Shown: in pieces, positions 8,226 through 15,606 of the stretch | Layout: the number at the start of each line of letters is the position of its first letter | Position numbering within the stretch: the stretch's first letter is position 1 | DNA from: K189A clade bacterium | Lineage (GTDB): Bacteria > Pseudomonadota > Gammaproteobacteria > Pseudomonadales > Azotimanducaceae | Length of the DNA stretch: 41,520 nucleotides | Reading direction: 5' to 3' | Assembly (NCBI GenBank): GCA_902565895.1 | Contig: CACFGV010000017.1 | Coordinates: 1-41,520 of the forward strand | Notes under the pieces: model-generated | Told to the model about the DNA's origin: nothing | Databases searched by the model: none | Seen by the model: the letters and a program-made list of their open reading frames with translations, nothing else | Position numbers and translations under genes: made by a program

Positions 8226-8375
8226 ATGGAAGAGTTCAAGGAGCTGTTGAGGTTCCTACGTTTGCGAAAAAAGCTCTGGCTTACACCAATAGTAGTGGTA
8301 CTTTTTGTCATCGGATCACTATTAGTTATCGCACAAGGATCGGCTTTCGCTCCGCTAATTTACACGATCTTTTAG
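8226..8375 (+). CDS. DUF5989 (SxtK-like) single-helix membrane protein
   Basis: This 49-residue gene is easily missed because of its size. It starts at ATG 8226 (MEEFKELLRFLRLRKKLWLT), has one transmembrane helix at about residues 21-37 (IVVVLFVIGSLLVIAQG) and ends SAFAPLIYTIF. The FLRLRKKLW...AQGSAFAPLIYT pattern is characteristic of DUF5989, a family found beside carbamoyltransferases; the small SxtK protein of saxitoxin clusters has the same size and position. It sits between the SxtJ-like gene and the carbamoyltransferase, whose start is 9 bases after its stop. The basic N-terminal segment probably faces the cytosol. The function is unknown. Confidence 0.88.
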   Translation: MEEFKELLRFLRLRKKLWLTPIVVVLFVIGSLLVIAQGSAFAPLIYTIF

Positions 8376-8384
8376 CGAGGGCGC

Positions 8385-10178
8385 ATGCATATTCTCGGAA
8401 TTTCTGCATTCTATCACGACAGCGCAGCATGCCTCATCGAGGATGGTGAGATAATCGCTGCTGCTCAAGAAGAACGTTTTACTCGAAAAAAAAATGACGC
8501 CAGCTTCCCGAAATATTCGATTCAATTCTGCGTTAAACAGAGTGGCATTGACCCGGCAGAGATACGAAGCGTCGTTTTTTATGAAAAACCTATACTGAAA
8601 TTTGAGCGCATTTTAGAAACGTACTTTTCATTCGCACCAAAAGGCTTTTCCAGCTTCGCAAAATCGATGCCGATCTGGGCGAAAGAAAAATTCTTCCAAA
8701 AAACGCTCCTAGCAAACGAACTAGCTGGCACGTTGGGATCATACATCGACTGGAGGTCCAAGTTACTGTTTTCCAGTCATCATTTGTCGCACGGCGCAAG
8801 CGCCTTTTTCCCTTCGCCCTACGACGATGCTGCAATACTGACATTGGACGGTGTCGGTGAGTGGGCCACTACGTCATTAGCGATGGGCAACAAAAATAGG
8901 ATAACGACTTTAAAAGAGATACATTTTCCGCATTCTCTGGGGCTTCTTTATTCTGCTTTTACCTATTACACAGGGTTCAAGGTGAATTCCGGTGAATATA
9001 AGCTGATGGGGTTAGCGCCCTATGGGAGACCAAAATACAAAGCTCTCATAGAAGAAAATCTAATAAACGTGGCGGGAGATGGGTCATTCCATATCAACAT
9101 GGAGTACTTTGACTTCGCGACCGGTTTGAAAATGACCAACCGTAAATTTGAGCGCCTATTCGGAGGACCTGCACGTCCCTATGATTTCCCGCCAACTCAA
9201 AGAGAAATGGACATAGCTGCATCCGTTCAGACGGTGATTGAGGATGTCATACTCAAACTTGCACAGGACGCGAGGAGTACGACCGGATCTAAAAATTTGT
9301 GTCTAGCGGGGGGTGTTGCGCTTAATTGTGTTGCTAACGGACGGATCTTGCGCGAAAAAATATTCGATAACGTGTGGGTACAGCCAGCAGCTGGAGATGC
9401 GGGAGGCGCGCTGGGCGCCGCGCTAGCGGTCTGGCACATGCACTTCAAAGGCGAAAGGTCCAGTGACAACAAATCAGACAGAATGCAAGGATCACTGTTG
9501 GGGCCTGCATTTTCCGATCTAGAAATTGAGGAGGAATTAAGAGCTTTGGGTGCTCGTTATGAGAGGTTAAATGATGCAGCTCTTTTTGACAGGGTGGCGT
9601 CAGCTTTAGCCGAGGGCAAAGTAGTGGGATGGCATCAAGGAAGAATGGAATTCGGGCCTAGAGCATTGGGCAATAGAAGTATTCTCGCCGATCCTCGGGA
9701 CCCCGATATGCAAAGCCAACTCAATATGAAAATAAAGTATAGGGAGAGCTTTAGACCATTCGCGCCGAGCGTTCTGGAAGAGGATGCCGGAGAGTGGTTC
9801 GATACTGTGAGGGATAGTCCGTATATGGGTCTGGTGGACACCGTTGCCGAGAATAAGCGTTGCAGAGTCGCCGACGAACCCGGACAGAGAGTCAAAGATC
9901 TAACGGAGATTGGTTCGGAAATTCCGGCTGTTACGCATGTTGACTTTACGTCACGCCTACAGACCGTAAGTGCAGATCACAATCCGCGTTTTCATGCTCT
10001 GATTTCAGCATTCAAGAGCAAGACGGAGGTTGGCCTGATAGTAAACACATCCTTTAATGTTCGTGGCGAGCCGATTGTCTGCACGCCTAAAGAAGCGTTC
10101 AATTGTTTTATGAGTACAGATATGGACTTGCTTGCGATTAACAATTTTCTAGTCATGAAGCAAAACCGTACTGCCTGA
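8385..10178 (+). CDS. O-carbamoyltransferase, NodU/CmcH family
   Basis: The enzyme moves a carbamoyl group from carbamoyl phosphate, through a carbamoyl-adenylate made with ATP, to a hydroxyl of a small molecule or sugar. The 597-residue chain is full length, starting at ATG 8385 behind GCGAGGG. The N-terminal Kae1-like domain shows ILGISAFYHDSAACLI, AAQEERFTRKK, HHLSHGASAFF, LTLDGVGEW and GEYKLMGLAPYG. The C-terminal YrdC-like domain shows GWHQGRMEFGPRALGNRSIL, ESFRPFAPSV and NTSFNVRGEPIV. All the usual motifs are present. The neighbours (SxtJ-like, DUF5989, SGNH hydrolase, methyltransferase) suggest decoration of a glycan or secreted metabolite. The acceptor cannot be read from sequence. 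Confidence 0.95.
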   Translation: MHILGISAFYHDSAACLIEDGEIIAAAQEERFTRKKNDASFPKYSIQFCVKQSGIDPAEIRSVVFYEKPILKFERILETYFSFAPKGFSSFAKSMPIWAKEKFFQKTLLANELAGTLGSYIDWRSKLLFSSHHLSHGASAFFPSPYDDAAILTLDGVGEWATTSLAMGNKNRITTLKEIHFPHSLGLLYSAFTYYTGFKVNSGEYKLMGLAPYGRPKYKALIEENLINVAGDGSFHINMEYFDFATGLKMTNRKFERLFGGPARPYDFPPTQREMDIAASVQTVIEDVILKLAQDARSTTGSKNLCLAGGVALNCVANGRILREKIFDNVWVQPAAGDAGGALGAALAVWHMHFKGERSSDNKSDRMQGSLLGPAFSDLEIEEELRALGARYERLNDAALFDRVASALAEGKVVGWHQGRMEFGPRALGNRSILADPRDPDMQSQLNMKIKYRESFRPFAPSVLEEDAGEWFDTVRDSPYMGLVDTVAENKRCRVADEPGQRVKDLTEIGSEIPAVTHVDFTSRLQTVSADHNPRFHALISAFKSKTEVGLIVNTSFNVRGEPIVCTPKEAFNCFMSTDMDLLAINNFLVMKQNRTA

Positions 10179-10227
10179 CCATGACAGGTAATCGGAAGTC
10201 TTTGTCGTCGCTGAACCCTTTGATCCT

Positions 10228-11310
10228 GTGAAAAATTTACTGATTAGCATCGTCTTGGGCGCCCTAACACTGTGGACCGTTGATAGGGTATTTTTTTCTA
10301 ATGATATGTCCGTTGATGAGCAAGGGTCGCCCAGATCCATCAATCTGAGAGAGTACCCTCCCAAATTCGAAGCTACTATCACACCAAATCAATCGTATTT
10401 GGAAACGACGGATTCCTTGGAGATCAAACCCTATTCCCTCTCACTGGATGAGATGGGTTTCATATCAAACGGAAATCAAAACTCAGGCACCTTTGGTCCA
10501 GCGACGAAGATCCTTTTCTTTGGAGGTAGTACTACAGAGTCTTTGTTTGTTCCGGAAGACATGAGGTTTGTAAGCCAACTCGAAAGAAATTTACGGGAGA
10601 GGACTGGCGAGCATTTCGTTACATTAAACGGCGGGCGCTCCGGCAATCACTCGATGCACTCCTGGCTTAACCTGGCTGCAAAAGGGATCCCCGTTGAAGC
10701 TGATTATGCTGTGCTAATGAACAATGTTAATGATTTATCGCTCTTGAGGAAGACCGGATCTTACTGGTTAGCTCCTCCAGGGCGCTCTGTCGTAGTCGAC
10801 AATAAAGATAAGATCGCTTTTTACGCCTTAGCAAAAGGCCTCAAGGACTTGCTGGCTCCGAACCTGTACCGATATCTCAGGCCTAGACTGGTTCCTGATG
10901 GACAGGATGAATTTGCTAATTACAGAGGAACTACTTTCGAAATCGAGCAATATGCGCCCCTGTATGAATCGTCTCTCCGAACTTTTATTGGCATCTCTAG
11001 AGCCTGGGGAATAGAACCAATATTGATGACCCAGTTTAGTCGCTTTCGCGCATCAGATACTCTATTTCAAAGGAACTACGAAAGTGTTGATCCCAAGGGA
11101 TACATCAAATTTGCGGAAGAATTTCGAGCGATGAATGAAATAGTGCGCGCAGTTGCTAAAAGCGAAGAATGTTCGCTTATCGATCTTGAGTCCAAGGTGC
11201 CGCCCACCAGCGAATACATATACGATGCGATCCACCTCAACGAAAGAGGAAGTACCTTAGTCGCTGATGTCTTAACCGATTTTTTTATGGAAAAAAATGC
11301 GAGAAATTGA
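10228..11310 (+). CDS. Membrane-anchored SGNH/GDSL hydrolase
   Basis: The 360-residue protein begins at GTG 10228 with a single N-terminal helix (LLISIVLGALTLWTVDRVFF), so it is probably anchored with its domain in the periplasm. SGNH blocks are seen in order: FFGGSTTES with the likely nucleophile Ser101, NGGRSGNHS at 134-142, MNNVNDL at 164-170 with the oxyanion Asn, and the Asp/His pair in YDAIHLNERG (Asp333, His336). The family removes or transfers acyl or similar ester groups on carbohydrates or lipids. It follows the carbamoyltransferase after 49 bases. Saxitoxin clusters also pair a GDSL hydrolase (SxtL) with SxtI-K. An esterase acting on the same carbamoylated product is plausible but unproven. 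Confidence 0.85.
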   Translation: MKNLLISIVLGALTLWTVDRVFFSNDMSVDEQGSPRSINLREYPPKFEATITPNQSYLETTDSLEIKPYSLSLDEMGFISNGNQNSGTFGPATKILFFGGSTTESLFVPEDMRFVSQLERNLRERTGEHFVTLNGGRSGNHSMHSWLNLAAKGIPVEADYAVLMNNVNDLSLLRKTGSYWLAPPGRSVVVDNKDKIAFYALAKGLKDLLAPNLYRYLRPRLVPDGQDEFANYRGTTFEIEQYAPLYESSLRTFIGISRAWGIEPILMTQFSRFRASDTLFQRNYESVDPKGYIKFAEEFRAMNEIVRAVAKSEECSLIDLESKVPPTSEYIYDAIHLNERGSTLVADVLTDFFMEKNARN

Positions 11311-11412
11311 ATACAACAGAAAGAAAAGGTACGAACGTATTAGTTAATTCTTTTTTAAGGCTCCTTTAACTTTTCGACCGCAAAGGGCACTTACAGTCTT
11401 AATGGATTAAGT

Positions 11413-12282
11413 TTGCCGTGGATAGAGGATAAGATTCCCGATTTCACTCCAGAATTTATGGATCCAACGAGCCTAAAAATGGCTTCTTTCTACGACGAAA
11501 TAAAGTTTCCAAATTTCGATGGTCTAGAGAATTACAGCCCAATATATAGTAAGGGACGCTCTAATACTTTTACCAGTCGTCTCGATGACGAGATCAGGTG
11601 GAATGCAAAAATTCTGGGGGTCGGTTGCGGAACAGGCCCTTTGTCCCTTTTTCTCGGCAGAGGCGACAGAGAGGTACATGGTATTGATATTTCCGCTGGT
11701 TCTCTTTTGATGGCCGATGAATTTCGAGAACTTAATAAATTAGAAAACAACTTTTTCTTGGCAAGCGATGTTTTTAATATGCCCTACTCGAAAGAAACCT
11801 TTGACCTCGTTATCAGTAATGGGGTTCTGCACCACACGATGAATCCTAAAAAAGCTTTTGAGGCTATCGTTAATGTCCTTAAGCCAGGCGGCTTCATCGC
11901 CCTTGGTCTCTACCATAAATACGGAAGAGCAGTTACTTTTTTAAAGCAAAGGTTAGCCACTATTCTCGACCAGAAAATCGGATTATTAGACTATCATACA
12001 GGGAACTTAAAATCGGAGGGGAAAAGAGAGGCATGGGTAAGAGACCAGTTTTTTAATCCCCACGAGTCATCACATACACCTCAGGAGGTCTTCCGTTGGT
12101 TCACTGATGCCAACATAGAATTTGTAAACCTTCTTCCTCATTTTGACCAACCGGGTTTTCTGCTTTCTGAGACACGCCATAAATTCGATGTATCTCGTCT
12201 TGCAGATTTATGTCTTGCGCTTGACTTGCAACAAATACGTGAAGGCGGATTTTTTATCACGCTAGGAAAAAAGCCGCTATAA
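11413..12282 (+). CDS. Class I SAM-dependent methyltransferase
   Basis: I keep the TTG at 11413 (289 residues) because N-terminal residues such as PWIEDKIPDFTPEFMDP look coding; an ATG at 11458 is the first alternative. The Rossmann fold shows motif I as ILGVGCGTGPLSLFLG, where the usual acidic residue before GCGTG is replaced, an acidic strand end in VHGIDISAGSLLMADEF, ASDVFNMPYSKETFDLVISN, and VLHHTMNPKKAFEAIVNVLKPGG. The C-terminal part (HESSHTPQEVFRWF) is shared with methyltransferases near glycan or secondary metabolite genes. The target is unknown. It lies 102 bases after the SGNH gene and probably closes the cassette. Confidence 0.85.
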   Translation: MPWIEDKIPDFTPEFMDPTSLKMASFYDEIKFPNFDGLENYSPIYSKGRSNTFTSRLDDEIRWNAKILGVGCGTGPLSLFLGRGDREVHGIDISAGSLLMADEFRELNKLENNFFLASDVFNMPYSKETFDLVISNGVLHHTMNPKKAFEAIVNVLKPGGFIALGLYHKYGRAVTFLKQRLATILDQKIGLLDYHTGNLKSEGKREAWVRDQFFNPHESSHTPQEVFRWFTDANIEFVNLLPHFDQPGFLLSETRHKFDVSRLADLCLALDLQQIREGGFFITLGKKPL

Positions 12283-12488
12283 AAAAAGTATTAGTTTTCC
12301 TGATAGTTTACATCGCCGTATTTATCAGATACGCAGTCTTTTTATATCTCCACCGGTTTCTAGCCAAAAATTTCACTAAGATAGAACTTCCTACTAGATC
12401 CCTAATGTCCAAACGGATTTTGAAGAAGTTGGCTCCACACCTACCTTTAACTAAAAACGCTGGTTTTGTGCGCCTAGTAAGTCCGTAA
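12279..12488 (+). pseudogene. Open hydrophobic stretch after the methyltransferase, no normal start
   Basis: In the frame beginning at 12279 a 69-codon stretch reads KKVLVFLIVYIAVFIRYAVF and then a basic tail with LMSKRILKKLAPHLPLT, ending in TAA at 12488. It looks like a short inner-membrane protein with one helix. Between the previous in-frame stop (12240) and the helix the only candidate starts are ATT at 12249 and ATA at 12279; the first ATG is at codon 43. It may use a rare start, may be expressed by coupling to the methyltransferase stop it overlaps, or may be a fragment of a longer gene cut by the island rearrangement. I do not recognise its family. Confidence 0.35.
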
Positions 12489-12577
12489 AGGTCTTCGAAA
12501 ACCTAACTCAAGCGGGTAAGCACTATAAGGTGGCTTCTGGGCAAATCGGCAAGTGTGCCGCATGAGAAGCGAAGAGC

Positions 12578-12832
12578 GTGCGATGCGAGGGCAAAAGGTT
12601 GCGTTTTGCGTTTACTGATGAAAACGGGCGTCCGATCCTCACTGAAAAGCACCAAGAAAGTCTTGATACGCGGGGCAGTTATCGTCTTTATCTCGTGAGT
12701 AGTGGCGGGGTCTTCAACTCCCTTAATGCTTTTTGTCGGGCCACCAAGGTTCCCAAAAAGCGCGCAAAAAGGGCACTAAATGGAGAGCAGGTTGATTTGA
12801 TGGGGAATGAATTCGTCGTGCTCGAGGACTAG
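12578..12832 (+). CDS. Small hypothetical protein near the right end of the island
   Basis: The 84-residue frame starts at GTG 12578; an in-frame stop at 12563 bars a longer form, and GAAGCGAAGAG ahead of it gives only a fair binding site. The chain is highly charged and soluble, with FTDENGRPILTEKHQESLDT, YLVSSGGVFNSLNAFCRA and TKVPKKRAKRALNGEQVDLM. The basic helix KVPKKRAKRAL could bind nucleic acid. I do not recognise a family. About 270 bases separate it from the right attachment repeat, and no neighbour on the same strand supports a role. Composition looks protein-like, so I keep it with modest confidence. Confidence 0.45.
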   Translation: MRCEGKRLRFAFTDENGRPILTEKHQESLDTRGSYRLYLVSSGGVFNSLNAFCRATKVPKKRAKRALNGEQVDLMGNEFVVLED

Positions 12833-12950
12833 GGTACCTTGTGGGAATAGTCCTCAGTTTTGTATAAGAAAGCAGGTACTCAAACGAGAATGGCGGTAGA
12901 AAGTCCCGCAATAAAATGATCAATCTGTTGAGAACAGTTGGTTATCTTAC

Positions 12951-13089
12951 TTATTTGCACAGTGTAGCCCCGCAGCCCGGTCTCCACGGCCTGTCGCCGG
13001 CGTCGTTAATCGCTTTGCGCCAATAACCGCCACCACATTTGGGGCAGCTGATCTACACCGTAGCGCTTTAATCCATATTTATTAGACAT
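12951..13089 (-). pseudogene. Frameshifted fragment of a small zinc-ribbon-like protein
   Basis: From ATG 13089 the minus strand reads MSNKYGLKRYGVD. A one-base shift then gives CPKCGGGYWRKAINDAGDR, followed by WRPGCGATLCK and TAA at 12951. The combined text holds a CPKC knuckle and a second CGATLC cysteine pair, as in a small zinc ribbon. In the unshifted frame the cysteines are lost and a stop follows soon. This suggests a recently broken small gene just inside the right repeat. The reading depends on assuming the shift, so confidence is low. Confidence 0.35.
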
Positions 13090-13101
13090 TTACCTTGAAT
13101 A

Positions 13102-13124
13102 TTCAACTCCCGCCGCCTCCACCA
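13102..13124 (+). repeat. Attachment site copy at the right island end
   Basis: This is a perfect 23-base copy of the ssrA 3' end (3867-3889), beginning TTCAACTCCC and ending CTCCACCA, with no ssrA sequence upstream. It marks the distal end of the inserted DNA; sequence on its right would be the original neighbour of ssrA. Confidence 0.85.
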
Positions 13125-13321
13125 TTTCATGAGGGTCTGTACCGGTCAGATGGTTTACAGATCTTATTCGTAATGATTTTTCCGTGGCTTCGCTACGAAA
13201 ATAGCCGCAAAAAAATCGCAAAGAAAAAGAAATTCTGCTTTGCAGCACGAACTCAAAGAAACACTCGAAGTAGCGTCTTACTAACGACCGTTAGCTATTG
13301 ACCAGTATCCTCATCAGCAAT

Positions 13322-13828
13322 CTAACGTTTTGCCTCTTCCAACTGATTCCATACGTCCCAGGGTATTTTTTTCCCGGGAAAAGCAGGCTTTAAAAAAGGC
13401 CACTCTTGAGCGACCCAATTCTCCACAGTGGTCATTAGTTGCTCATCGGTCAGATCTGTCTTGTGCTCTGAAGTTCTGGCCCATAAATAAACTTCAGCAT
13501 CGTGATCTTTTTTAATTGTTGGATTGATATAGACGCAGCCCAGCACTTTCGTTTCGTCTAGCGCTACCACGGTGTAGGCAAATGATCTGCGTTTAGTAAA
13601 TTCTCGTTGATGCCAACCCAGATCAATTAAATTCTCTTCAAGCGTTAGGCCTGAAGGCCAAGTCGAATCTGGCCAAATCTCCTTTAACTTTTCTGAACTT
13701 GAGATCACCGCATCGAAATCTTTAACGAGATCGTTAATGGTGAGCATTCGCAGACGATAGCTTTCAGTTTCAAGTACGCTCGGAATCTCGAAATCAGCAG
13801 GCACGAAGGGATAGGTTGAGGACCCCAT
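13322..13828 (-). CDS. GNAT-family N-acetyltransferase
   Basis: The 168-residue protein starts at ATG 13828. It shows GNAT features: an N-terminal strand ESYRLRMLTINDLVKDF, a middle strand pair FAYTVVALDETKVLGCVYI (substrate and cofactor side) and HDAEVYLWARTSE before the C-terminal helix. The P-loop (Q/RxxGxG/A) is not clear, so the acetyl-CoA site is degenerate or divergent. The substrate is unknown. It is the first gene right of the island and lies 85 bases downstream of the pilin-like gene on the same strand. The family call rests on the pattern PTIKKDHDAEVYLW, common in uncharacterised GNAT proteins. Confidence 0.75.
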   Translation of the reverse strand: MGSSTYPFVPADFEIPSVLETESYRLRMLTINDLVKDFDAVISSSEKLKEIWPDSTWPSGLTLEENLIDLGWHQREFTKRRSFAYTVVALDETKVLGCVYINPTIKKDHDAEVYLWARTSEHKTDLTDEQLMTTVENWVAQEWPFLKPAFPGKKIPWDVWNQLEEAKR

Positions 13829-13913
13829 CTCTTAAACGACCAACATCAAAAGAACTGGGCCTGTCGTAAATCTGAACCCAGCAGACGATGATTCCTTTCT
13901 ATACAACCAGCTC

Positions 13914-14471
13914 TTAGCCATCATCTCTTTCTTCCTCTTTATCTTTCTTATCCGCATCTTCATCATCATCGCCTTTGCAGCTCTCCGGCAAATAGCGTTT
14001 GTCTAAAGCGTCCACTGTTACCTCGTCTGCAATACAAGCCCATTTGACGGTGTCGTCATCCTGAGCTCGCGCAATGAGCAGAAAGCCGGATTCAATCTCT
14101 TCAAACCGTGTACCAAACTCTGTCATATCCACGAGGGCCCGGAGCGTTCCAGTACGCAATTTATCGGCCGCGGGTACTCCAAGTTCACCTGCCCGATAGT
14201 CCATGCTGGTTAATATGCCTTCAGCGGTGAAGGCGTTCAGATTGAGGTCCGCTTCAGACTGCGGCATCGCGCCGGTCGTTTTGAAATAGTCCTCGACAAC
14301 TACCCTCTGCTCCAGCCCCAAACTCACGGCGGCGGATACTGCGTCCTCAATTTTCGAGTTGTGGTAAAAACCAAACGTAACGCCTATCAGTATTACTACC
14401 AACATCGGATACACCACCATCTCAGAAGTTTTGAGCCTTCTGTACTGCTTACCTGTTTGCGGTTTAGTCAT
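13914..14471 (-). CDS. Pilin-like protein with a plain membrane anchor
   Basis: I choose ATG 14471 (185 residues); a TTG at 14486 would add five residues. There is one N-terminal transmembrane helix (EMVVYPMLVVILIGVTFGFY), but no prepilin peptidase motif (no short basic leader with Gly-Phe and Glu at +5). The rest resembles the globular part of type IV pilins: an amphipathic helix with AVSLGLEQRVVVEDYFKTTG, MPQSEADLNL, and the end VKWACIADEVTVDALDKRYL followed by PESCKG, where two Cys could form the usual C-terminal disulphide. A very acidic/Lys tail (DDDEDADKKDKEEERDDG) is added. Its start overlaps a small upstream frame, and a second pilin-like protein is encoded divergently. Minor-pilin or pseudopilin relative is a guess. 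Confidence 0.55.
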   Translation of the reverse strand: MTKPQTGKQYRRLKTSEMVVYPMLVVILIGVTFGFYHNSKIEDAVSAAVSLGLEQRVVVEDYFKTTGAMPQSEADLNLNAFTAEGILTSMDYRAGELGVPAADKLRTGTLRALVDMTEFGTRFEEIESGFLLIARAQDDDTVKWACIADEVTVDALDKRYLPESCKGDDDEDADKKDKEEERDDG

Positions 14472-14655
14472 CGAGCTGAATTCCAATCTTAGAGATCGTA
14501 GTGCCCTGAACGAATCCGGACCATGTCACCATGCAACTTTCGCGCCCTTGCGCCGTCTTCTTTTCGTTCGCGCGTTCTGTTGCAAAACAAAATTCATCTT
14601 CAGAAGAACTCCAAACCCATACGCCGCCACTCAGCGGTTGCTGTAGGGAAAGCAT
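14464..14655 (-). CDS. Possible small protein translationally coupled to the pilin-like gene
   Basis: This 63-residue frame (start ATG 14655) ends in TAA at 14464, and its last codons overlap the ATG of the pilin-like gene by 8 bases, a common coupling arrangement. Residues include VWVWSSSEDEFCFATERANE and ESCMVTWSGFVQGTTISKIG, with two Cys, as in a small secreted domain. The frame stays open upstream and would add a hydrophobic stretch (LSWWCFTLTLMLSLQQPLSG) like a signal peptide, but no usual start codon is found there. Either a short form is made or the true start is unusual. I do not recognise a family. Confidence 0.4.
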   Translation of the reverse strand: MLSLQQPLSGGVWVWSSSEDEFCFATERANEKKTAQGRESCMVTWSGFVQGTTISKIGIQLDD

Positions 14656-14804
14656 CAAGGTGAGGGTGAAGCACCACCAGGAAAGGTAGGCACACTAATT
14701 GCTTGACCCAAGTATATATCTGCGAGAGCGGCCGTCAGCCGCAGAAAAGCGCACGCAACCAGTGCGCACTTTATATTTGTGTCTCAAAAAGAGGCGTGGT
14801 TGAC

Positions 14805-15116
14805 ATGGAAACCTGGAACAATCTCATCGACAAATTTGATCTCCTATTAAAGAAGATCAAGCTCGACAGCACCGTCCAAATTGCTGGAAAGACAGTTTCT
14901 CCGGTGATCATGGGCTTTGCATTGATCGTCGTATGTATTCCCATCTGGGGCTATCTGGAATTCGAAGGTAAGAACAAACTCGTAGGAGCGCTGGTCGTAC
15001 TCTTAATGGCGTGGGCCGTTAGCCAGTTGAGCGCTTTGGGATTGGGAGACGCCGTCGGCGAGAAGCCAGGGAGTTCCTCAGGCGATGGATCGGACACATC
15101 TAATGGACATGAGTGA
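14805..15116 (+). CDS. Small two-helix membrane protein in the pilin-like group
   Basis: I place the start at ATG 14805 behind GAGGCG, giving 103 residues; the longer open frame from 14703 has no plausible signal. The N-terminal 45 residues are polar (METWNNLIDKFDLLLKKIKL). Two helices follow: SPVIMGFALIVVCIPIWGYL and KLVGALVVLLMAWAVSQLSA, then a Gly/Ser/Asp-rich tail. It overlaps the next gene, a pilin-like protein, so the two are probably translated together. No family is recognised. Its place beside two pilin-like genes suggests a membrane partner, but that is only position. Confidence 0.6.
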   Translation: METWNNLIDKFDLLLKKIKLDSTVQIAGKTVSPVIMGFALIVVCIPIWGYLEFEGKNKLVGALVVLLMAWAVSQLSALGLGDAVGEKPGSSSGDGSDTSNGHE

Positions 15117-15537
15117 GACCTCGCCTGATTCACAACAACGGTTGGCCCGACTCGCTTTCGTGGGTGTTATCGTTTTACTCGTGGTGATTTATCTGGTCAG
15201 AAATGTTGACCGTTACAAGGATTTGAATACTGAGTTTCGCTACGGCGAACTCGTGGAGATGGTGGAACCCATTCAAGAAACCGTGGAAGCCGCCATGCTG
15301 TCAGGGAACTTCAACAACCTAACTTTTCTCGATAGCGGTAACGCAGGGTTGCCCGCCGAGGTGCTTGCCTCTGAACAGACTCACGGTATTTCTGTCATTG
15401 ACGGCAGGATCATCGCGACCTGGATGAGAGACAACTCTGACCTGGACAACGTGACCTATATTTTAACGCCAGAGGTAGAGGACGGAGACGTTAAATGGTC
15501 GACCACAGGTACATGTGGCAGAAAGAAGGCTTGTTAA
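15103..15537 (+). CDS. Second pilin-like protein with a single N-terminal helix
   Basis: Starts at ATG 15103 or 15109 are likeliest; both overlap the end of the preceding gene, and an ATG at 15085 is also open. The roughly 145-residue product has one helix (LAFVGVIVLLVVIYLV) near the N-terminus without a canonical prepilin cleavage site. An amphipathic stretch ELVEMVEPIQETVEAAMLSG follows, then strands HGISVIDGRIIATWMRDNSD, NVTYILTPEVEDGDVKWSTT and GTCGRKKAC, which ends in a Cys pair as many type IV pilins do. It is not closely similar to the protein at 13,914, but both share the pilin-like layout. Function unknown. Confidence 0.55.
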   Translation: MDMSETSPDSQQRLARLAFVGVIVLLVVIYLVRNVDRYKDLNTEFRYGELVEMVEPIQETVEAAMLSGNFNNLTFLDSGNAGLPAEVLASEQTHGISVIDGRIIATWMRDNSDLDNVTYILTPEVEDGDVKWSTTGTCGRKKAC

Positions 15538-15606
15538 ACCAAGACAGATACGACTCGCAATTAATCGATCAATACCAACCAGCAGCCCAAATATTCAGGA
15601 GCATCA

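Larger units (their letters stand above)
3867..13124. mobile_element. Decayed or composite genomic island integrated at ssrA
   Basis: The boundaries are the two 23-bp direct repeats; between them is a broken tyrosine integrase of the P4 type, a family known to use tRNA and tmRNA ends. The cargo includes a carbamoyltransferase cassette that looks more A+T-rich by eye than the flanks, plus fragments near the right end. The S9 peptidase and DUF2237 genes on the left may be ordinary chromosomal genes trapped or moved by an earlier insertion. The integrase sits mid-island rather than next to ssrA, so more than one event is likely. No complete recombinase remains, so the element is probably immobile. 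Confidence 0.65.

Noticed and set aside
13095-13301. 68-residue frame over the right attachment repeat
   Set aside because: Its coding text begins in the repeat itself, it has no ribosome binding site and its residues look random.
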